The notes: generated by a model from the letters alone, not told the origin. Counted from the stretch's first letter, positions 51,526-61,489 are shown. The stretch is 64,000 nt of DNA from Bacteroidetes bacterium GWF2_38_335 (GCA_001769535.1 MEOH01000015.1:48045-112044), one strand, 5' to 3'. Numbers and translations: made by a program.

Positions 51526-53403
51526 TTATTTCTTCTCAACTGGTTTCAGAAAATCTTCCATAGGAATAACATTGTACTCCTTATCATAGACCAAAATATA
51601 GATAAACCTGTTTTCGTACCCGCTTGTTTCCGATTCCTTTGTGAATTTATATGAAGTATGCAGAAGCTGGGTGTTGTAATCACCTAAACAATCCTGAAAA
51701 TCTTTACCATATTCACGAAGGACGGAAAGGAAATACACCATCATATCAAAGCCCTGAAAACTGCGTACTGAAGGTTCAGTCTTATAAACAGCGCGATAGG
51801 TTTTAATGAATTTTTTCACTCCGGGATCTTTGTAATCAATATATGAACTTTCGGGGAGATGCAATTGCAGATCATGAAGGTTTTCGACCTCTATGTTATC
51901 ATATCTGGTCCACACAGGCATGCCAACAATGCTAACCGATGTTTTCAGCAGGTCTTTCACACTTGGGTAAAACGAATTGAGAAAACTCAGAACAAATGAG
52001 CGGTCGATAGCGGGAATAATCACCACATTGTCTTTACCCGTAATGAGGGAGGCTGTTATTCCCTTCTGCCCTTTTTCATTATAAACCACTGCGGAATGGG
52101 TAATAGTTTTTTCGGGATGTTCGGCAAGGTATATATCTATTTCCTCTTTGTATAAAGTAATCATTTTCTGCTCTTCTTCTTTTCCAAGGTGGACGTATAT
52201 AAGATTAAGATTTTCGCGTGAAGCCAGTTTTTTCGCAGTTTCGCGCATGAGCACCTCATTTGATGGATTCAGGTAAAGGATTCGGGAGTTGTCATTTTTA
52301 TTATCAGTGCGTACTGCCCTTGGCGATACAACAGTAATGTTATTGGCCAGGGCAAATTCAGAAACAATCTCAAGGTTTTTCTCATAAAATGGTCCAATAA
52401 TAAGATCCACCTGTTTAAAAATGTCATTTTTGAGCAGCTCTTCCATGCGGGATGAATCCTTTGCCACATCATAGACATTGAGTTCCACATTTATTCCCAG
52501 TCGGCGCATTGAATCCACAGCCAGCAAAATACCCTCATAATACTCGATGAATATGGTTCCGGGGTAAAATTTTTCTTCCTCTTTTATAGCTTTTTTCACT
52601 TCAACACCTGAGTTTTTGCCAAGGTACAATGGAATGAAAAGGGCTATTCTGAAGGGTTTGTTATATTCCTTGTAATTAAAAGTTTCACAGGGCTTTTTAT
52701 CAACAACAACCGGAATAACCTGTTTTGCTGTATCAATAACTTCGGGAAGCGAATCGGTTGGGAAAACAAGTTTAGGCGGAGCATAATGTGGATTTGGTAT
52801 TTTAATTACCTCACCCACTTTTAGTCCGGCCTGCTCAAGTCCAGGATTTTCATTAAATATTTGTTCCTGAGTCACTTCATATTGTTTCGACAAAGAATAA
52901 AGGGTTTGTTGTCTTTCCACGACATGAAAAATATATTTTGCATCCTTTGTGACCTGATAATCGGGAGTAACTTTGTTTTCCTTTGGGATTCGAAGCTTCT
53001 GATCAATTTTCAATCCGTTAGCTGCTTCGGGATTGTAGCTAACCAATTCGTTCACATCCAGTTTATATTTTTTTGCGATACCATAAAGGGTTTCACCTTT
53101 TGCTACAGTATGAACGGTAAAATTTTTATCCTCAACATAAGGAGCGTCCTTCACCGGTATTTTCAATTCCATTCCTGGCTGCAATCCATTAAAAAGCTCA
53201 GCATTTTCGAGCGCCAGTTCCTCTTTTGTGATAGTATAAGCATTACAGATACCGTATAAAGTTTCACCTTTAGCCACAGTATGCATATAATACGATTTTC
53301 CGTCAATTACCTTTTTTACTTTTGACACATCAACCTGCGAAAAGGCAATCAATGATATCAAAAGGAACAGGGGCACAAGAATCAGTCTTATCAAATTGTT
53401 CAT
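51526..53403 (-). CDS. Triple-LysM protein fused to a periplasmic-binding-protein-like domain
   Basis: A 625-residue exported protein. Signal peptide about 1-22 (ends LIAFSQ). Three LysM peptidoglycan-binding repeats: about 40-87 (HTVAKGETLYGICNAYTI), 97-143 (HTVAKGETLYGIAKKYKL) and 158-207 (HVVERQQTLYSLSKQYEV). From about 250 to the end there is a type-I periplasmic-binding-protein fold (FRIALFIPLYLGKNSG, DLIIGPFYEKNLEIVSEFA, VSIVGMPVWTRYDNI). The combination anchors a ligand-binding domain to the cell wall; the ligand and partner are unknown. It may be a sensor or substrate scaffold. Confidence 0.85.
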   Translation of the reverse strand: MNNLIRLILVPLFLLISLIAFSQVDVSKVKKVIDGKSYYMHTVAKGETLYGICNAYTITKEELALENAELFNGLQPGMELKIPVKDAPYVEDKNFTVHTVAKGETLYGIAKKYKLDVNELVSYNPEAANGLKIDQKLRIPKENKVTPDYQVTKDAKYIFHVVERQQTLYSLSKQYEVTQEQIFNENPGLEQAGLKVGEVIKIPNPHYAPPKLVFPTDSLPEVIDTAKQVIPVVVDKKPCETFNYKEYNKPFRIALFIPLYLGKNSGVEVKKAIKEEEKFYPGTIFIEYYEGILLAVDSMRRLGINVELNVYDVAKDSSRMEELLKNDIFKQVDLIIGPFYEKNLEIVSEFALANNITVVSPRAVRTDNKNDNSRILYLNPSNEVLMRETAKKLASRENLNLIYVHLGKEEEQKMITLYKEEIDIYLAEHPEKTITHSAVVYNEKGQKGITASLITGKDNVVIIPAIDRSFVLSFLNSFYPSVKDLLKTSVSIVGMPVWTRYDNIEVENLHDLQLHLPESSYIDYKDPGVKKFIKTYRAVYKTEPSVRSFQGFDMMVYFLSVLREYGKDFQDCLGDYNTQLLHTSYKFTKESETSGYENRFIYILVYDKEYNVIPMEDFLKPVEKK

Positions 53404-53546
53404 ACGGTCAATTTTAAAGGCACAAAATTAAGAAACAAATGGCCTTCAGCAAAATCTGTTAAAATTATTAATCAATTATTTATTAACGGAGCAAGAATTG
53501 TTCCAAAAGGAATGGATTTGTGGATGAATGGAATGGGATGAAATAA

Positions 53547-53572
53547 AAAAGCCGGCTAAACCGGCTTTTCAA
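53547..53572. terminator. Terminator downstream of the small gene at 53593
   Basis: AAAAGCCGG (about 53547-53555) pairs with CCGGCTTTT (53561-53569) around CTAAA. A/T tracts on both sides allow function in both directions; the minus-strand small gene stops 20 bases upstream. Confidence 0.75.
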
Positions 53573-53592
53573 TGTCTTTACCAATAAATTTT

Positions 53593-53781
53593 TCACCATT
53601 TAGCGTACTCGAATATTTTCTTCATTGTATCAGCCGAAGGCGAAGGTCTGGATGTTGCGAGGGCTTTAAAAAGCCGGTCTGATTCTTCAATTGGGTTGTT
53701 TAGTTCATTTTCACTAATTATCTGATCATCTTCTTCGCTAAATCCATCCACTAAAACAAACAAAGTAAAAGTATTACTCAT
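53593..53781 (-). CDS. Small acidic protein downstream of an ECF sigma factor
   Basis: A 62-residue protein starting at ATG 53781; a TTG two codons earlier is possible. It is acidic (EEDDQIISENELNNPIEESD) with a helical C-terminus ending FEYAKW. There is no signal peptide, membrane segment or zinc motif. Position 66 bases after the sigma gene and before a terminator suggests cotranscription and perhaps a role as a sigma-associated regulator, but I recognise no family. Confidence 0.5.
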   Translation of the reverse strand: MSNTFTLFVLVDGFSEEDDQIISENELNNPIEESDRLFKALATSRPSPSADTMKKIFEYAKW

Positions 53782-53847
53782 AGGCAAACATTTTTAGGTT
53801 TTTCATTTGGTATATAACGCATGAAATTTCAATTTAGTATTGAAACC

Positions 53848-54438
53848 CTAAAAATTTGTCAGAATGAGGTCTTTTTCCTTGATAAGTCTCCTGAGGTTGA
53901 TGAGCGCATAACGCATCCTTCCCAGTGCTGTATTGATGCTCACGCCGGTATGATCGGCTATTTCCTTGAAGCTCATACCTACATAATGCCTCAGAATTAT
54001 TATTTCACGTTGTTCATCGGGAAGCTCGTTGACCAGTTTTTTGATATCCAGCGAAATCTGACTTTCTATGATCCTGCTTTCAATATTCTTTTCCGAAAAT
54101 TTCGGAGTATTGAAAAGATCATAATCTTCATTGTCTGAGTTTGAAACAGTTCTGAGTTTGTTCTCTTTTCTGTAATGGTCAATGATCAGGTTGTGGGCAA
54201 TACGCATTACCCAGGAAGCAAATCTTCCTTCATCTTTGTACTTACCTGCTTTCAGGGAATCAATTACCTTGTAAAATGTATCCTGAAAAACATCTTCAGC
54301 GAGTTGGTGGTTTTTAACATTTATCAGGATATAGGAGAACACCTTGTCCTTGTGTCTTTTAATGAGTTTCACTATACCTGAATGTTTCCCTGCCATGAAC
54401 TGCTGAATGAGCTCGGAGTCACTGCAATGGTTCGACAT
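53848..54438 (-). CDS. ECF RNA polymerase sigma factor, RpoE-like
   Basis: A 196-residue sigma factor. Region 2 has LAEDVFQDTFYKVIDSL and DEGRFASWVMRIAHNLIIDHYR; region 4 has ELPDEQREIIILRHYVGMSF and the helix-turn-helix KEIADHTGVSINTALGRM. No membrane anti-sigma is adjacent; only a 62-residue acidic protein follows. The gene is divergent from uvrA. This type is widespread in Bacteroidota, and its stimulus is unknown here. Confidence 0.9.
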   Translation of the reverse strand: MSNHCSDSELIQQFMAGKHSGIVKLIKRHKDKVFSYILINVKNHQLAEDVFQDTFYKVIDSLKAGKYKDEGRFASWVMRIAHNLIIDHYRKENKLRTVSNSDNEDYDLFNTPKFSEKNIESRIIESQISLDIKKLVNELPDEQREIIILRHYVGMSFKEIADHTGVSINTALGRMRYALINLRRLIKEKDLILTNF

Positions 54439-54540
54439 AATTCATTAATTTATTGGTTCAGGTAAAAGTTTACTCGATAGACAGTCCTCCTTATTTTATA
54501 TGGTTACAAATTTTTAAACGTAACTTTTTTTTATTTATTG

Positions 54541-54548
54541 TATCTTTG
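54541..54548 (+). promoter_or_regulatory. Candidate promoter of uvrA
   Basis: TATCTTTG is a perfect -7 box; TTTT at 54511-54514 is a poor -33 match. The ATG lies 37 bases downstream. No SOS-box-like palindrome is recognisable. Confidence 0.45.
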
Positions 54549-54585
54549 TTTGCTTATTTTTCTGTTATGAGTTACATCAAAATAT

Positions 54586-57384
54586 ATGCCAAACAATATT
54601 TCACAAATTAAAAACATTTCTATCAAAGGTGCAAGGGTTCACAACTTAAAAAATGTTAACGTTACCCTTCCCCGCGACAAATTTATTGTCATTACCGGTC
54701 TTTCAGGCTCGGGAAAATCCTCTCTGGCTTTTGATACGCTTTATGCGGAAGGCCAGCGTCGCTATGTCGAGAGTCTTTCATCTTATGCCCGTCAGTTCCT
54801 CGGCCGTATCAACAAACCCGAAGTTGATCTGATCACCGGAATTCCTCCTGCCATTGCCATTGAGCAGAAGGTGAACACCCGAAATCCCAGATCAACCGTT
54901 GGCACCTCAACTGAAATATACGATTATATCAAACTTTTGTTTGCCCGCTGCGGAAAAACTTTTTCCCCGGTTTCCGGAAAAATCGTGAAAAAGCACTCTG
55001 TGACTGACGTTGTCAACTTTTTGCTTGAACAGGAGCCCGGATCAAAAATTTTAATTTTATCTCCATTTCTTACTTTTAGTGACCGGACTGAAAAAGAGCA
55101 GCTTGAAAATTTATCACGTCAGGGTTACTCACGTCTCGAAATTGACGGAGAAATAAATAAAATTGAAGAAGTGCTTTCCGGGTCAGTTAAAGTTGATTTT
55201 CAAAAACAGGATATTTTCCTGCTTATTGACCGACCGGTTGTACAGAATGACGAGGAAACCCTGGGACGCATTGCCGACTCGGTTCAACTTGCTTTCCATG
55301 AAGGCCGGGGCGAATGTACCATAAAAGTATTGTCCGGAACAAATGCTCTGACAAACAAATTTTCCAGTCGCTATGAAGCGGATGGTATTGAATTTGAAGA
55401 GCCATCTGTTCACTTGTTCAGTTTCAACAATCCCATTGGCGCCTGTCCAAAATGTGAGGGTTATGGCAGTACCATCGGCATCGACGAGGACCTTGTAATT
55501 CCAAATAAAAGTCTGTCTGTTTATGAAGATGCCGTGGTTTGCTGGAAGGGTGAAAAAATGTCAAAATGGAAGGAAAAACTAATTTTCAATGCCATGCATT
55601 TTGATTTTCCTGTTCATAAACCCTATTACCAACTCAGCGATGAGCAAAGAAAATTGCTATGGAAAGGAAATAAATGGTTCAAGGGAATTGATGCTTTTTT
55701 TAAGCATGTTGAGGAAAAAAGCTATAAAATTCAATATCGCGTGCTGCTATCAAGATATCGTGGCAAAACTGTTTGTCCGGTTTGCAACGGAACCCGCCTT
55801 AAACCCGAAGCCGGGTATGTTAAGGTTGGTGGCATCACCATCCAGGAACTGGTTTTGATGCCTATACACAAATTAAAATTATTTTTTGACGGACTAATTC
55901 TCGATGAGCATGATGCTGCTGTGGCTAAAAGACTGCTTGTGGAAATAAAAAACAGAATCGATTACCTGATGAATGTGGGTTTGGAATATCTGAACCTGAA
56001 TCGCCTCTCCTCTACCCTTTCGGGTGGTGAAAGTCAGCGCATTAACCTGGCCACTTCGCTGGGAAGCAGTCTGGTTGGCTCTTTGTACATTCTCGATGAA
56101 CCAAGTATCGGTTTACATCCACGCGATACACAAAGGCTGATAGGTGTACTGAATGAACTTAAAAAATTGGGAAATACTGTGGTTGTGGTCGAACATGATG
56201 AGGAAATCATTTTGTCATCCGATCACATTGTAGATATTGGACCGAAAGCCGGCAGATTTGGAGGTGAAGTTGTGTTTGAGGGGTCAAAAGAGGATTTGAT
56301 AATTAAAAACAACACGCTTACTGCCAATTACATAACAGGTACATTAAAAATTGAAACCCCGAAAGACAGAAGGCCATGGTGTAATTTTATTGAGGTGATC
56401 GGAGCCCGTGAAAACAATCTGAAAAATATTGATGTGAAGTTTCCGCTAAATGTCATGACCGTTGTGACCGGAGTAAGCGGGTCGGGAAAATCCTCACTGG
56501 TGAACAAGGTTTTTTATTTGGCTGTCCAGAAATTCAAGGGAGGCTACGGCGAAAAAACCGGGCAACATGCTGCCATTCAAGGTGATTTGCACATGATCAA
56601 CGAAGTTGAAATGGTTGACCAGAATCCCATTGGAAAGTCCTCGCGATCAAACCCCGTTACCTACCTGAAAGCATTTGATGAGATCAGAAATTTATATGCA
56701 GTGCAGCAGGCATCCAAGATAAACGGATTCAAAGCTTCTCATTTTTCTTTCAATACCGATGGCGGCAGGTGTGATGAATGTCAGGGTGACGGGAACATCA
56801 CTGTTGAAATGCAGTTTATGGCAGATGTGCACCTTGTTTGCGAAAGCTGCAAAGGAAAAAGATACAAGGATGAGGTCCTTGAGGTGGAATATAACGGAAA
56901 AAGCATCTATGATGTACTGGAGATGACCATAAATGAAGCCATAGAGTTTTTTGGTCAGACACAGGGGAATATGGAGAAAAAGATTATCCACAAACTTAAA
57001 CCCCTTGCCGATGTGGGATTGGGCTATATCAAGCTGGGACAGGCCTCAAGTACACTTTCAGGTGGCGAAAGCCAAAGGGTAAAACTGGCATTTTTCCTGA
57101 GCAAGGAAAAGGCAGCCCCTTCCCTGTTTATCTTTGATGAACCCACAACAGGACTGCATTTTCATGACATCAGCAAATTATTACAATCACTTAATGAGTT
57201 GATAAAACGCGGACATACCGTTGTTATTATCGAGCACAACCCTGAAGTCATTAAATCAGCCGACTGGATCATTGATCTTGGTCCGGAGGGCGGCGATAAA
57301 GGGGGATATGTGTTATTTGAGGGTACGCCTGAGGATTTGAAGAAATGTGAGGCGTCGTTTACTGCTGGGTTTGTTAAGGTTTAA
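54586..57384 (+). CDS. uvrA: Excinuclease ABC subunit A
   Basis: Damage-recognition ATPase of nucleotide excision repair, 932 residues. It has two ABC ATPase halves: Walker [10 protein letters not shown] near residue 38 and GVSGSGKSS near 630, with signature and Walker B motifs [27 protein letters not shown] and [27 protein letters not shown]. Zinc-binding Cys pairs are CPKCEGYG and CPVCNGTR in the first half, and CDECQGDG and CESCKGKR in the second. The length is normal. It stands alone; uvrB and uvrC are not in the window. Confidence 0.95.
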   Translation: MPNNISQIKNISIKGARVHNLKNVNVTLPRDKFIVITGLSGSGKSSLAFDTLYAEGQRRYVESLSSYARQFLGRINKPEVDLITGIPPAIAIEQKVNTRNPRSTVGTSTEIYDYIKLLFARCGKTFSPVSGKIVKKHSVTDVVNFLLEQEPGSKILILSPFLTFSDRTEKEQLENLSRQGYSRLEIDGEINKIEEVLSGSVKVDFQKQDIFLLIDRPVVQNDEETLGRIADSVQLAFHEGRGECTIKVLSGTNALTNKFSSRYEADGIEFEEPSVHLFSFNNPIGACPKCEGYGSTIGIDEDLVIPNKSLSVYEDAVVCWKGEKMSKWKEKLIFNAMHFDFPVHKPYYQLSDEQRKLLWKGNKWFKGIDAFFKHVEEKSYKIQYRVLLSRYRGKTVCPVCNGTRLKPEAGYVKVGGITIQELVLMPIHKLKLFFDGLILDEHDAAVAKRLLVEIKNRIDYLMNVGLEYLNLNRLSSTLSGGESQRINLATSLGSSLVGSLYILDEPSIGLHPRDTQRLIGVLNELKKLGNTVVVVEHDEEIILSSDHIVDIGPKAGRFGGEVVFEGSKEDLIIKNNTLTANYITGTLKIETPKDRRPWCNFIEVIGARENNLKNIDVKFPLNVMTVVTGVSGSGKSSLVNKVFYLAVQKFKGGYGEKTGQHAAIQGDLHMINEVEMVDQNPIGKSSRSNPVTYLKAFDEIRNLYAVQQASKINGFKASHFSFNTDGGRCDECQGDGNITVEMQFMADVHLVCESCKGKRYKDEVLEVEYNGKSIYDVLEMTINEAIEFFGQTQGNMEKKIIHKLKPLADVGLGYIKLGQASSTLSGGESQRVKLAFFLSKEKAAPSLFIFDEPTTGLHFHDISKLLQSLNELIKRGHTVVIIEHNPEVIKSADWIIDLGPEGGDKGGYVLFEGTPEDLKKCEASFTAGFVKV

Positions 57385-57388
57385 TAAG

Positions 57389-57523
57389 TTTGCCGCGAAT
57401 GCGCGAATTATTAATAAGTCAAGTCACAGACTTGGAAGTCACAAGCCCTAAGTCTGTGACTTAGGACAGCGGAATAAATTAGCCACGAATGCGCTAATAC
57501 TTCATTCGCGCATTCGCGGCAAA
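57389..57523. repeat. 135-bp palindromic element with 20-bp perfect terminal arms
   Basis: TTTGCCGCGAATGCGCGAAT (57389-57408) and its exact complement at 57504-57523 form the ends. Inside, AAGTCACAGACTT (57421-57433) pairs perfectly with AAGTCTGTGACTT (57450-57462), and a diverged direct copy of the end (GCCACGAATGCGC) lies at 57482-57494. The outer arm is related to the hairpin at 39080-39125. No coding frame. Confidence 0.8.
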
Positions 57524-57539
57524 TAAATATTCTCTAATT

Positions 57540-59024
57540 CTAAAACCCAATCTTCACCTCTTCAACAAACTTCTCCCCCTTAATTGACTTTTCAGTTATA
57601 GTAACAAAATCCTGAAAAATTTTCTGAAAAGAACTTTGTCCGGATCCTTTGTATAATCCGTAATCATCGGTGAGACTGGCATACTTGCCAAAAACGCGGA
57701 TTTTAGCAGTTTTGTGGTCGGTACTGATCAATTCCCAATTGCCATCGGCCACAATTTCGAGGGTATCGTTGGTGCTTTTTGAATCGTTGTATTCACCGGT
57801 GTACATCACAAAAGTATTGTCTGAACGCAGGGTGATGGAACGATTATAACTGAAAACACCGTTCATATCTTCCTCGTAATTATTGGTAATGCAGCGGTCC
57901 AGGACATTTTCAAGAACAGTTCCAATGGCTTTGTCAATATTGTTTTCAATTCCTTCTTCGGTAAGCGAAGTGCAAATAATAAAGGGAACTTTATTCATAT
58001 AAAGGCGCAATTCGCTGATTACCATATCTGGATATTTTTCTCCGGCATAAACCGAGGTGGCTTTAAGAATAAACTCCTTGCCCTTAAGCGGTTTTTTAAA
58101 TTCAACATATTGCTTATCAGTTATTGGTCCGACAGACATTTTAACTTTATCATCAGGTTTGGAACTTTCAAAAAACTCGAATTCATTCAGTTTGGCGTTG
58201 GCTTTAAAATGTTCGGCTGATCTCTGGTATCCGTTCCAGATGTCGAATCCCGATATTTCCATCTCCTCAGTGAAACTAAAAGTAATGGCCTCGCCTGCGC
58301 CTGTTCCTTTTTCACCTTCGGCCCACACCATATCAAGTTTTGAGTCGAATAGATTACGCGGACTATAAGCAATAACGGGAGTAAGCATACTGGAAGCGGT
58401 CACATCTGCCTCAATTTTTACAGGAGCAAAAACTTTAAGTAATTTATCGCCTGAATAAAGCCTCAGTTCTGAGATTCCAACTGACAAGTCCTTACTGAAA
58501 AGAGCAATAAATTCATTTATTTCTTCACCTTCGGGCAAATTCTCATTATTGATCACATCGGTGCCGGTAGTCTGATTAATTTTTATAAATAGAGATTTCA
58601 CTTCAGCTTCAAATTCTATGGCCTCATCGGGGGCGAAATTGCCTTTTTTTGATCCGTTAATAAAGATAGTCACCTCCTCAATTTCGGCAAGTCCGTTTCC
58701 TTTTGCAGGAACAATCTCCAGTTTGGAAAGAGGAACTGCCTCACTAAAATAAAGCATCATCCCCTCATTTGGTCCGGCACCCTTCATGGTAATCCAAGAG
58801 GTTTCGGGATTGTTGTCAAGAGCAAATTCAGCAGAATTTTCCTTAAAAGGTAATTGCGTTGAGGTTGCATATAAACCTTCAAGATAAATGGCCTCTTTAT
58901 CAAAAACAAAAGGACCGGTTTTTTGAGTTTTATTATCCCCTGTTTTTTCTTTACTATCGGTTTCTTTGTCTGATCCGCAGGAAACAAGAAATAAAATTGT
59001 AGCAAGGTAAATGAGTTGTTTCAT
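57540..59024 (-). CDS. Lipoprotein with two discoidin-like (NADase-type glycan-binding) domains
   Basis: A 494-residue lipoprotein with signal MKQLIYLATILFLVSC and a Lys/Glu/Asp-rich linker. Two discoidin-like beta-sandwich domains follow, at about residues 48-195 (ALDNNPETSWITMKGAG) and 205-345 (NLFDSKLDMVWAEGEKG, FDIWNGYQRSAEHFKANAK), of the type described as NADase-type glycan-binding. The C-terminal part (about 350-494) has no domain I recognise. It may bind glycan at the cell surface; no enzyme motif is visible. It has a -7 box upstream at 59061-59068. Confidence 0.7.
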   Translation of the reverse strand: MKQLIYLATILFLVSCGSDKETDSKEKTGDNKTQKTGPFVFDKEAIYLEGLYATSTQLPFKENSAEFALDNNPETSWITMKGAGPNEGMMLYFSEAVPLSKLEIVPAKGNGLAEIEEVTIFINGSKKGNFAPDEAIEFEAEVKSLFIKINQTTGTDVINNENLPEGEEINEFIALFSKDLSVGISELRLYSGDKLLKVFAPVKIEADVTASSMLTPVIAYSPRNLFDSKLDMVWAEGEKGTGAGEAITFSFTEEMEISGFDIWNGYQRSAEHFKANAKLNEFEFFESSKPDDKVKMSVGPITDKQYVEFKKPLKGKEFILKATSVYAGEKYPDMVISELRLYMNKVPFIICTSLTEEGIENNIDKAIGTVLENVLDRCITNNYEEDMNGVFSYNRSITLRSDNTFVMYTGEYNDSKSTNDTLEIVADGNWELISTDHKTAKIRVFGKYASLTDDYGLYKGSGQSSFQKIFQDFVTITEKSIKGEKFVEEVKIGF

Positions 59025-59060
59025 TTCAGTATTTTTAGGTTATCTGATATTTTTCTTTTT

Positions 59061-59068
59061 CAAATTTA
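59061..59068 (-). promoter_or_regulatory. Candidate promoter of the discoidin lipoprotein gene
   Basis: On the minus strand TAAATTTG matches the -7 consensus, 36 bases before the ATG at 59024; no clear -33 box. Confidence 0.4.
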
Positions 59069-59133
59069 GTAATTCTATAACTTTTTCTACTCTTTTTATT
59101 AGGGTTTCTTTATTTTTTCTATTGTTTTGGATA

Positions 59134-59157
59134 TACCCCGGCCTTAAGGCCAGGGTT
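59134..59157. repeat. GGCCTTAAGGCC palindrome
   Basis: A perfect 12-base palindrome (59140-59151) lies inside ATACCCCGGCCTTAAGGCCAGGGTTAT. It looks like a dispersed Bacteroidota intergenic repeat; a decayed relative may lie at 22230-22256. Confidence 0.5.
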
Positions 59158-59267
59158 ATGATAATGTGAATTTCGGAAAAAATTTATAAAAAAAGTTTTC
59201 CATGCAACCCTTTATAAAAAAACTTGTCATTAAGTTTGAAAAGAATTTAAAAATTGATTCTTAAGTT

Positions 59268-59819
59268 TTGGAAAAGGTATACCCTGACATACACAAGGAT
59301 ATTATCGAACTGAGCAGAAAAGGCGATTCGCGTGCACAGTATGAGTTGTATCGGCTTTATTCAAAAGCCATGTTCAATATCTGCTTCAGGATGATGAATA
59401 GCCGTGAAGAGGCTGAAGATATGCTTCAGGAAGCTTTCGGGGAGGCTTTTACAAGATTAAGTTCTTTCAGGTACGAATCAAGTTTTGGGGCGTGGTTGAA
59501 GCAAATCACAGTTAATAAATGCATCAATGAACTGAAAAGGAAAAAAGCAAATCTGATGGCATTTGAGGATATGGGGATGTTTGACGAAGCAGTGGAGGAA
59601 AAAGAGGAAAAAGATTTGACATACGAAGTAAATAAAGTGAGGGCAGCGATGGAAAAGCTTTCAGACGGATACAGGGTGATTTTTTCCCTTTATTTACTTG
59701 AAGGATATGATCACACAGAAATTTCAGAAATTATGGGAATCTCTGAATCAACATCCAAAACACAGTATCTGAGAGCTAAAAACAAAATAAGAGAAATATT
59801 GTCTTCTGAAAAAATATAA
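59268..59819 (+). CDS. ECF RNA polymerase sigma factor with TTG start
   Basis: A 183-residue sigma factor. Region 2 has EAEDMLQEAFGEAFTRL and SFGAWLKQITVNKCINEL; region 4 has LSDGYRVIFSLYLLEGYDH and the helix-turn-helix TEISEIMGISESTSKTQY. The only usable start is TTG at 59268, directly preceded by an in-frame TAA; the first ATG would remove most of region 2. It is followed after 4 bases by its likely anti-sigma, then an exported repeat protein, forming a three-gene operon. Confidence 0.9.
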   Translation: MEKVYPDIHKDIIELSRKGDSRAQYELYRLYSKAMFNICFRMMNSREEAEDMLQEAFGEAFTRLSSFRYESSFGAWLKQITVNKCINELKRKKANLMAFEDMGMFDEAVEEKEEKDLTYEVNKVRAAMEKLSDGYRVIFSLYLLEGYDHTEISEIMGISESTSKTQYLRAKNKIREILSSEKI

Positions 59820-59823
59820 GATT

Positions 59824-60393
59824 ATGGAAGCGAACAAAGATAAACTGGAAAAATTTATACTCGAAAACAGAAGTGATTTCGATGTGTATGAACCAGGTGA
59901 CCAGGTATGGGAAAAGATTCTGCTGAAAAAGGAGCAGAAAAAAATAAAGAGCATCAACTGGTTTAGCATCTCGTGGAAGGTTGCCGCAGCAGTTGCCATT
60001 TTCTTTATTTCACTGTGGGTTCATAACCTCACTTCCGAAAAGCAGGTGACCAGGATTATCATTGCTCAACAGAATAATGAACCGGTAATTCCAGAACTAC
60101 AGGAAGCCGAAGCATACTACACAAAACAGGTTGATCAGAAATTACAGGAACTTTATACCTATGCTTCATCAAATCCTGAAATTAAGGCAGATGTAAAAAG
60201 AGATCTTGAAGAGCTTGACAATATTTACAAGGAACTGAAAAATGACCTTAATGACAACGCCGGAAACCGTGAAATTATTGAGGCCATGATACAGAACTAC
60301 AGACTTAAACTGGAAATTCTTGAAGATTTATTGTCCAGACTAAAAAATACAGATAATAACGATATTAAAGAAACCACATCATATGAACTGTAA
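59824..60393 (+). CDS. Probable membrane anti-sigma factor
   Basis: A 189-residue protein with a cytoplasmic N-terminus (DVYEPGDQVWEKILLKKEQ), one membrane segment near residues 55-72 (WKVAAAVAIFFISLWVH), and a long helical, charged periplasmic part that includes EELDNIYKELKNDLND. This is the layout of anti-sigma factors of ECF sigma genes, although no zinc motif (H-x3-C-x2-C) is present, so the assignment rests on position and topology. Its last 11 bases overlap the next gene. Confidence 0.7.
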   Translation: MEANKDKLEKFILENRSDFDVYEPGDQVWEKILLKKEQKKIKSINWFSISWKVAAAVAIFFISLWVHNLTSEKQVTRIIIAQQNNEPVIPELQEAEAYYTKQVDQKLQELYTYASSNPEIKADVKRDLEELDNIYKELKNDLNDNAGNREIIEAMIQNYRLKLEILEDLLSRLKNTDNNDIKETTSYEL

Positions 60394-61474
60394 AAAAATA
60401 TTTATTGCGCTGTTGGTGATAATTGCCACCTGCAATTATTCACTCAAAGCCCAGGTTTTTTCAGAGAATCAAAAGATGACTAAGTCATTTGCTTGCTTCG
60501 AAGGCAGTTCTCTGGACATTGTAAACAAATACGGCAAGGTACAGATTATAAACCACGATTATGATTCAGTAAGAATCCAGATTGACATTACTTACAAATC
60601 AAATAGTCTGGATAAAATAAACAAAGTAAAGGAATTACTAAGCTTTGACATTACCTCAACCGGTCATTTCATCGTTGCCAAAACAGTATTTGGCAAAAAC
60701 CAGTCTGTTTTTCAGGCCACCATGCGCGACATCACCGAAGCGTTTTACACCGACAATACTGTGTCGATTGATTTCACCGTTTGGATGCCTGAATATATAA
60801 ATCTCTCTGTTGATAATAAATATGGTGATTTTTATATTGACAACCACCGAGGCACCCTAAATCTTAAACTGTCCAATGGAAACATAAAAGCAAACAACAT
60901 TTACGGCACTTCCTATATTGATCACAGATTTGGTAACGGCACTATTAATCTGCTTACTGTTTCGCAAATGGTTACTTCGTACACCGATACAAAAATTAAA
61001 AAGTCAGATCAGCTGAACATTGACAGCAAATCATCAACTATAAATATTGATGAAGTTAATGTTCTCAAGATGGAAAGCCGCCGTGACAAATTTTTCGTGA
61101 ACAAAGTAAACAACCTCTATTGCAAAACCTATTTCACCGACTGCAATATCCAGCTTGTTTCAGCCGAGGTTAATGTCAATACAAAATATGGTGTTTATAA
61201 TCTGAACTCCATTCCCGCCGACTTCAATTATATTAATCTGATTTCAAGATATTCGGATATCAACATATTTTTTGAGCCTGGATCGGGCTACGATGTGGAT
61301 TTTGAAATTAAAAACACCGAGCTTTCCTATCCAATACATCTGGCAAAAATTGAAACCACATTTAATGAGAAGGAAAAAACCTCTTATATAAAAGGTGTTA
61401 TCGGTAACAAATCAAAAAACCAGAAAGTCAAAATCAATGCTGAACAGGGTAATATTGTGTTATCTCACAAATAA
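60383..61474 (+). CDS. Exported beta-repeat (DUF4097-like) protein
   Basis: A 363-residue exported protein with signal peptide about 1-24 (ends LKAQV). The mature region is built of short beta strands with repeated asparagine-glycine/tyrosine-glycine turns (NKYGKVQIINHDY, NKYGDFYIDNHRG, NTKYGVYNLNSIP), a layout like DUF4097/adhesin-type beta-helices. It overlaps the anti-sigma gene by 11 bases, so the three genes are translationally linked. A regulatory or structural role at the envelope is plausible. A strong terminator follows. Confidence 0.7.
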   Translation: MNCKKIFIALLVIIATCNYSLKAQVFSENQKMTKSFACFEGSSLDIVNKYGKVQIINHDYDSVRIQIDITYKSNSLDKINKVKELLSFDITSTGHFIVAKTVFGKNQSVFQATMRDITEAFYTDNTVSIDFTVWMPEYINLSVDNKYGDFYIDNHRGTLNLKLSNGNIKANNIYGTSYIDHRFGNGTINLLTVSQMVTSYTDTKIKKSDQLNIDSKSSTINIDEVNVLKMESRRDKFFVNKVNNLYCKTYFTDCNIQLVSAEVNVNTKYGVYNLNSIPADFNYINLISRYSDINIFFEPGSGYDVDFEIKNTELSYPIHLAKIETTFNEKEKTSYIKGVIGNKSKNQKVKINAEQGNIVLSHK

Positions 61475-61489
61475 TTTTTTACTTTATCA

